Origin: a bacterium
Lineage (GTDB): Archaea; Nanoarchaeota; Nanoarchaeia; Woesearchaeales; UBA10216
Length of the DNA stretch: 64,000 bases
Direction: 5' to 3'
Assembly: GCA_024206195.1 (NCBI GenBank)
Contig: JAAGZO010000886.1
Coordinates: forward strand, 1-64,000
In this document: in pieces, positions 59,700 through 64,000 of the stretch
How positions within the stretch are numbered: position 1 is the first letter of the stretch
How the letters are laid out: every line of letters starts with the position of its first letter
Notes under the pieces: model-generated
The model's database searches: none
Told to the model about the DNA's origin: nothing
The model's input: the letters and a program-made list of their open reading frames with translations, nothing else
Translations under genes and position numbers: made by a program

Positions 59700-60335
59700 A
59701 TGGAGCAGGAAAATAAAGAAGTTGAGGAAAAAGCCGAAGATAAAACGAACCGTAACTTCTTGTTTGTGCTTTTAGCTCTTGTTATTATTGCAGGAATTGT
59801 TATCTTTTTCGCTTATTTTTATGATCCTGGATCAAATATTCCTGACTATCCATCTGTTAATTATGATGGTTTTGAGTTTGAATACGTTGACTTTTTGTGG
59901 CACACGCAGTGGCAGAAGGATGGTCAACTATACAATGTAAGGCTTCACTTTAATCCATATGAAGTTGAAAATGTTACACTTGCAGGAGAGCTTGATGAAA
60001 CATTTGAAAGCGCAAGTGAGATGTACATAACCTTTGATCCTGAGGAAAAAGAGCTGGGACATGTTGCATTAACAGCAGCAGAACTCAGTTTTGCTCTTAA
60101 CAATGTCCACAGTGTTGCACCTATTGCAGCATGCACTAAGAATAAGACTCTGCCGTGCAGTGAAAGGCCTATTGTTACCTGTGATGATACTGATAAGGCA
60201 GTGATACTTCTTAATGTAAGCGACAAGACAGGCATAGATATGAGAGGAAACTGTGTTGTCCTTAATGGAAGAGGTATGGATATGGTAAGAGCTGCAGAAA
60301 AAGCCATCTACAAATGGTACAAGATAATAACTTAA
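59700..60335 (+). CDS. Membrane-anchored extracytoplasmic protein, paralogous pair C, second gene
   Basis: The 211-residue homologue of the preceding protein has an acidic N-terminus (MEQENKEVEEKAEDK), a TM helix (about 19-41) and an outer domain with YDGFEFEYVDF, VRLHFNPYEVENVTL, VTCDDTDKAVILL, GNCVVLNG and a C-terminal AAEKAIYKWYKII helix. An additional Cys pair (AACTKNKTLPC) is unique to it. It starts one base after its paralog. It overlaps the convergent gene by four bases. Function unknown. Confidence 0.72.
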   Translation: MEQENKEVEEKAEDKTNRNFLFVLLALVIIAGIVIFFAYFYDPGSNIPDYPSVNYDGFEFEYVDFLWHTQWQKDGQLYNVRLHFNPYEVENVTLAGELDETFESASEMYITFDPEEKELGHVALTAAELSFALNNVHSVAPIAACTKNKTLPCSERPIVTCDDTDKAVILLNVSDKTGIDMRGNCVVLNGRGMDMVRAAEKAIYKWYKIIT

Positions 60336-60688
60336 ACCTCTTTAACCCCTTCTCTTGTTAAAGCTATTAATCTTATTCCCAGTCCCATCTTGAGGAGTGC
60401 AGAGAGAAGTGCCATATGGATCTTGCCTTCACCAGCAACAATATTCAGTGCTGTTTCAGTGTAAGAAATCTTTCCATCCAGATTCTTTTTTATGTCTTCA
60501 ATCAGGTCAGGCAGCGGTTTCTTGTCATCAACAATAATGAACTTCACTTCTCTGCCAGCATCAAATTTATCTGTGTCAGAATTATTTGTTAATAGAAAAA
60601 CCTTGCCCCACTGTTCACCTTCAATGAGGCGTTTGATATATTCCAAAGTTCCTTTTCCTGTACCGAGGCAAGCAACTAAATCAGTCAT
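60332..60688 (-). CDS. Small Rossmann-like protein, possibly CARF-like
   Basis: The 118-residue protein has a first strand-loop CLGTGKGTLEYIKRLI, a second strand KVFLLTNN, FIIVDDKKPLPDLIEDI and a C-terminal GEGKIHMALLSALLKMGLGIRLIAL helix-strand. The layout is like a CARF (CRISPR-associated Rossmann) nucleotide-sensor domain with its GxG loop and Gly-Lys helix, but without an effector, and no CRISPR genes are nearby. It could equally be an unrelated Rossmann protein. It is co-transcribed with FKBP (four-base overlap). Confidence 0.6.
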   Translation of the reverse strand: MTDLVACLGTGKGTLEYIKRLIEGEQWGKVFLLTNNSDTDKFDAGREVKFIIVDDKKPLPDLIEDIKKNLDGKISYTETALNIVAGEGKIHMALLSALLKMGLGIRLIALTREGVKEV

Positions 60689-61113
60689 TTTTTTATATCA
60701 ACAATTTTGAACTTAAATGTAAGCTTTTTTCCTGCAAGCGGATGATTCATGTCAACCTTAACAGTGTCCTTATTAACACTCATAATCTTTAGCGGAAGAA
60801 CCATTCCTTTAGGATCCTTAATGTGAAGAACCATGTCTTTCTTAAGCTCAAGCTTTTCAGGGAATACTTTTTTAGGAACATCCTGAGTTAGCTTGTCGTT
60901 TCTTTCACCATAAGCATCATCGGGATTAATGGTTACTGTTTTTTCTTCTCCCTTTTGCATTCCAAGAATAGCCTTTTCAAATCCTTTGATTACTTTACCT
61001 TCTCCAACCTTAAACTCAAAAGGAGGTTTTCCCTCAGAAGAATCAAATACCTCTCCGTTATCAAATGTGCCAGTATATTCAACAACAACAGTGTTTCCGT
61101 TTTCGATTTTCAA
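60685..61113 (-). CDS. FKBP-type peptidyl-prolyl isomerase (SlyD-like)
   Basis: The 142-residue prolyl isomerase/chaperone has FKBP strands VVVEYTGTFDNGEVFDSSEG, FKVGEGKVIKGFEKAILGMQKGEE and the C-terminal DMNHPLAGKKLTFKFKIVDI. The IF loop insertion (DAYGERNDKLTQDVPKKVFPEKLELKKD) gives chaperone function in SlyD-type proteins. It lacks the His-rich SlyD tail. Active-site aromatics and Asp are present. Confidence 0.94.
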   Translation of the reverse strand: MKIENGNTVVVEYTGTFDNGEVFDSSEGKPPFEFKVGEGKVIKGFEKAILGMQKGEEKTVTINPDDAYGERNDKLTQDVPKKVFPEKLELKKDMVLHIKDPKGMVLPLKIMSVNKDTVKVDMNHPLAGKKLTFKFKIVDIKK

Positions 61114-61204
61114 AATATCACCCCAGATTGTGAGGATTCTTTATCACTTTAAGAATTTTTTGTTTTCCGAAACTTTTTAATATGATTCAAGTTTATCCTG
61201 TAAT

Positions 61205-61771
61205 ATGGCAATAATTTCAGTAGCTGAGATAATAGACCTTGTAATAATGGTTGTTGCACTTGGGTATATATTCTCAGGCATTTTCAGGGTTCCGCAGACA
61301 GGGGATCCGCTTGAACACTTCAGGAGATCAAAGTTCAGTGATATCAAGCTTGCCATACTTGCAACTGCTCCTGCAATTGTGCTGCACGAAGCAGGACACA
61401 AGATTGTGGCAATGTCATTGGGACTGGATGCAGTATTTCATGCGCACTATCTTGGGTTGGGTATTGGAATAGTGTTAAGATTAATCGCTTCTCCTTTCTT
61501 GATTTTTGTTCCAGGATTTGTAACTATATATGATGCAACCGCTCCTCAGCATGTTCTTACAGCTGCAGCAGGCCCGCTGATGAATCTTATACTATGGTTA
61601 GGAGCAATGTATTTGCTTAAGAGAACAACCAATCCAAAACACCAGCAGATACTCTATCTTACAAAGAAAATAAACAAGTTCCTGTTCATATTCAATATGA
61701 TTCCTATACCATTCCTTGATGGCGGTCAGGTGCTGTTCGGCCTTATTGAGATATTCTTTGGCGGAGCATAG
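61205..61771 (+). CDS. Site-2 protease family (M50) membrane metalloprotease
   Basis: The 188-residue protein has four to five helices and zinc motif H61-E62-x2-H65 (LHEAGHKIVAM). The second ligand motif is N-x-I-P-x-P-F-L-D-G (FNMIPIPFLDGGQ). It cuts transmembrane proteins in the membrane plane. It is short, lacking PDZ or CBS domains, so it is a minimal member. Confidence 0.9.
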   Translation: MAIISVAEIIDLVIMVVALGYIFSGIFRVPQTGDPLEHFRRSKFSDIKLAILATAPAIVLHEAGHKIVAMSLGLDAVFHAHYLGLGIGIVLRLIASPFLIFVPGFVTIYDATAPQHVLTAAAGPLMNLILWLGAMYLLKRTTNPKHQQILYLTKKINKFLFIFNMIPIPFLDGGQVLFGLIEIFFGGA

Positions 61772-61777
61772 AAAACT

Positions 61778-61785
61778 TTATATAA
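61778..61785 (+). promoter_or_regulatory. TATA box that fixes the start of the DUF1846 gene
   Basis: TTTATATA 26 nt before ATG 61807 supports this start over the in-frame TTG at 61798. Confidence 0.55.
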
Positions 61786-61806
61786 CACTTCTATTATTTG
61801 TTTTTA

Positions 61807-63312
61807 ATGCACTCAATTGGTTTTGATACGGAAAAGTACCTGAAAGAACAGAAGACAAAAATTCTTGAGAGGGTTTCTAGGTTTGAAAAGCTCTACCTTG
61901 AGTTTGGAGGCAAGCTTTGCTATGATTTGCATGCAGCAAGAGTACTGCCTGGCTATGATTCTACAACAAAAGTAGAACTGTTAAAAAAACTCGGGGATAT
62001 AGAGATAATATACTGCGTTAGTGCAAAGGACGTTGCAAGAGGCCGCGTAAGAAGGGATTTTGGCCTTACATATGACAACCAGACAATAAAGGACATAAAA
62101 GATATTCAGGACTTCGGGTTGAAGGTTAATTCTGTTGTAATAACAAGGTTCAGTAATGAGGTTCCGGCTAAGATTCTAAAGAAAAAACTTGAAAACTTCG
62201 GAATGAAGGTTTATATTCACAATGAGATAGAGGGCTATCCTCATGATATCAACAAGGTTGTCGAAGGGTATGAAAAACAGCCCTACATAAAGACAAAAGA
62301 GAAGCTGGTGATAGTTACAGGCGTAGGCGGTAACTCAGGAAAGATGGCATCCTGCCTAAGCCAGATATTTCATGAAAGAAAGAAAGGGCAAAAAACAGGC
62401 TTTGCAAAGTTTGAAACATTCCCAATATGGAATCTGGACATCAGCCACCCGATTAATGTTGCTTATGAAGCAGCAACAGCAGACCTGAAGGACATAAACA
62501 TGGTTGACATGTTCCATGAAGAGGCATATGGAGTCACTGCGATAAATTATAACCGAGACATTGAAAATTTTAACATACTGAAGAATCTTATGAAGGCGAT
62601 TACAACAGAAGACTGTGCTTTTGGGTATAAATCACCTACTGATATGGGTGTTAACATGGCAGCAGTTGGAATCACAGATGACAAGGTCTGCAGAGAAGCT
62701 GCAAAGCAGGAGATCATAAGAAGATATTTCAGGTATCTCAGAGAAAAGGTTGAAGGAATAGAAACCCAGGAAACCATTGACAAGATGGAAGAGATAATGA
62801 AAAAAGTCAATGTTAAGCCTGAAGATAGAATCATAGTTAAGCCTGCAAGAAAAGCAGCTGAAGACGCAAGGAAAAAAAAGAAAGGTGCTGATGACGTGTT
62901 CTGCGGCGCTGCAATTGAACTAAAAAACGGAAAAATTATCTCCGGAAAAAACTCCGAACTTCTTCATGCTGAATCTGCCGTGATTCTGAATTCAATAAAA
63001 GAACTGTCAGGCATTCCTGATAATATCAACCTGATAAGTGAAGATATCATTAAAACAGTATCAGACATGAAAAAGGATTTGTTAGGCAAGAAATCATGTT
63101 CATTGAATGTTGACGAAACACTAATAGCTCTTGCAGTAAGCTCAGCAACAAACCCCATGGCAAAGACCGCACTGAAGAAGCTTGAAGAGCTTGCAGGCTG
63201 CGAAATGCACATAACGCACCTGCCGAAACAAGGGGATGAAGCAGGCCTGATGAGGCTGAGCATGAACGTAACAACAGACGCTATGCTAGCTTTACTTTCT
63301 CGTGGCAATTAG
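61807..63312 (+). CDS. DUF1846 family protein
   Basis: The 501-residue cytoplasmic protein starts MHSIGFDTEKYLKEQK and aligns along its whole length with the DUF1846 family: VTGVGGNSGKMASCLSQIFHE as P-loop-like region, FETFPIWNLDISHPIN, DINMVDMFH, YKSPTDMGVNMA and the C-terminal KQGDEAGLMRLSMNVTTDAML stretch. The family is common in Firmicutes and of unknown reaction. In an archaeon it may be a case of transfer. Length is normal. Confidence 0.9.
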   Translation: MHSIGFDTEKYLKEQKTKILERVSRFEKLYLEFGGKLCYDLHAARVLPGYDSTTKVELLKKLGDIEIIYCVSAKDVARGRVRRDFGLTYDNQTIKDIKDIQDFGLKVNSVVITRFSNEVPAKILKKKLENFGMKVYIHNEIEGYPHDINKVVEGYEKQPYIKTKEKLVIVTGVGGNSGKMASCLSQIFHERKKGQKTGFAKFETFPIWNLDISHPINVAYEAATADLKDINMVDMFHEEAYGVTAINYNRDIENFNILKNLMKAITTEDCAFGYKSPTDMGVNMAAVGITDDKVCREAAKQEIIRRYFRYLREKVEGIETQETIDKMEEIMKKVNVKPEDRIIVKPARKAAEDARKKKKGADDVFCGAAIELKNGKIISGKNSELLHAESAVILNSIKELSGIPDNINLISEDIIKTVSDMKKDLLGKKSCSLNVDETLIALAVSSATNPMAKTALKKLEELAGCEMHITHLPKQGDEAGLMRLSMNVTTDAMLALLSRGN

Positions 63313-63410
63313 GTTTTATCAACTTTGTTCTATGGTTTTGTCAAGGCTGTACTTGAGAAATAGAGTGATTTTCCGATACCTTTATTAATAACCATTTTTT
63401 CTCACTATTT

Positions 63411-64000
63411 ATGAGTGAGGGGGAACACAGTAAAAAGATGAATAAGTTCGTTGACTATTATGACAAGAACTACAAGAAGCTACTGATATTTCCTATTTTA
63501 ATACTCATAGCATCCTTTGCAATAATATTCGGGCATTATGCAATGACTGGCGAGTTCTTTAAAAAGGATGTTTCTCTTAAAGGCGGAGTTACAATCACTA
63601 TTTTTACAGACCAGCAGATAGATCTTGTTGATCTGGAGAGCTATCTTACTTCAAATTTTGACAAGGGAGATGTTTCTGTTCGAAGGCTGACGCAGGAAGA
63701 GGCACAGACAGGCCTTATTGTTGATGCAGGCATTAAGGGAGAAGAGACAGACGAGCTAATGGATTTAATAGAGGCAAAGCTTGGCAAGCTTTCAACTGAT
63801 GATTATGCTATTCAGGAGATCGGTTCTTCACTTGGTGAGAGCTTCTTCAAGGAAGCAATACTGATTGTTCTTATCTCATTCCTTCTGATGGCAATAGTTG
63901 TTCTTGCTTACTTCAGAGTTATAATTCCTTCACTATTCGTTGTGTGGGCAGCATTCAATGACATTGTATCAACATTTGCAGTGCTTATTTTGCTTGATGT
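63411..64000 (+). CDS. secF: SecF protein-export membrane subunit (partial)
   Basis: The first 196 codons of SecF, cut by the window end. An N-terminal TM helix (ILILIASFAIIFGHYAM) and the family motif FKKDVSLKGGVTITIF are seen. The extracytoplasmic P1 domain follows, then the second TM (AILIVLISFLLMAIVVLAYFRVIIPSLFVVWAAFNDIV). SecF works with SecD to drive preprotein release through Sec. SecD probably follows outside the window. A TATA-like element (about 63380-63388) lies roughly 27 nt before the ATG. Confidence 0.92.
   Translation, partial: MSEGEHSKKMNKFVDYYDKNYKKLLIFPILILIASFAIIFGHYAMTGEFFKKDVSLKGGVTITIFTDQQIDLVDLESYLTSNFDKGDVSVRRLTQEEAQTGLIVDAGIKGEETDELMDLIEAKLGKLSTDDYAIQEIGSSLGESFFKEAILIVLISFLLMAIVVLAYFRVIIPSLFVVWAAFNDIVSTFAVLILLD

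Overview
The window is archaeal DNA, AT-rich and almost fully coding. Archaeal markers are TFE, GatD and GatE, Cdc48/VCP, archaeal YchF-type GTPase, archaeal-type Elp3, TruD, SecF, a PIN-ATPase-KH protein, the Era-like GTPase/DUF2073/Zn-ribbon cluster and FlaI/FlaJ-type secretion genes. Many start codons lie 25-28 nt downstream of a TATA box, so many mRNAs look leaderless. Gene content (short proteins, many small membrane proteins, Myxo-type Cys-rich repeats, COG4880 beta-propeller lipoprotein, no rRNA, no CRISPR, no IS) suggests a DPANN archaeon of the Woesearchaeales/Pacearchaeales kind; this placement is inference.

Layout. 1-5.1 kb: SerS, PIN-ATPase-KH, tRNA-Asn, tRNA-Ile and a Hel308-like helicase lacking its first RecA domain. 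5-11.2 kb: surface proteins and tRNA-Arg(GCG). 11.3-16.4 kb: patatin, HAD phosphatase, cation antiporter, tRNA-Gly and a run of very small membrane proteins. 16.4-23.8 kb: a FlaJ/FlaI-like secretion pair with coiled-coil proteins and three related membrane proteins. 23.9-34 kb: radical SAM COG2108, TatD, EamA transporter, a protein with four LuxR-type HTH units, Cdc48, and GatD/GatE for Gln-tRNA synthesis. 34-45.9 kb: tRNA-Thr(TGT), pyruvate kinase, three members of a four-member membrane-protein family, a FabD-like acyltransferase, TruD, tRNA-Arg(CCT), a PPC/DUF296 protein, UPF0104, YchF-like GTPase and the Era/DUF2073/Zn-ribbon operon. 46-54 kb: a PIN pair, NSUN methyltransferase, HAD, Elp3, small Cys proteins beside rubrerythrin, tRNA-Thr(CGT), TFE and a His-rich triple-thioredoxin membrane protein. 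54-64 kb: a MacB-type ABC operon with its own MarR/GbsR-like regulator and a palindromic operator, FKBP, site-2 protease, DUF1846 and SecF (cut by the window end).

The most unusual signals are in RNA. Three of seven tRNA genes carry extra segments in the D or T loop that fold as bulge-helix-bulge introns. The two tRNA-Arg genes share a homologous T-loop intron, and tRNA-Arg(CCT) appears to carry two introns. Both tRNA-Thr genes replace the usual GG/TTC loop contacts with GC/TGC. Four ORFs start 8-17 nt after a tRNA 3' end, suggesting tRNA-mRNA co-transcripts. Protein-level candidates for new biology are the quadruple LuxR-HTH protein, the His-rich triple CxxC membrane protein, the 37-residue Cys-rich peptide coupled to rubrerythrin, the standalone FabD-like enzyme and the paralogous membrane families.
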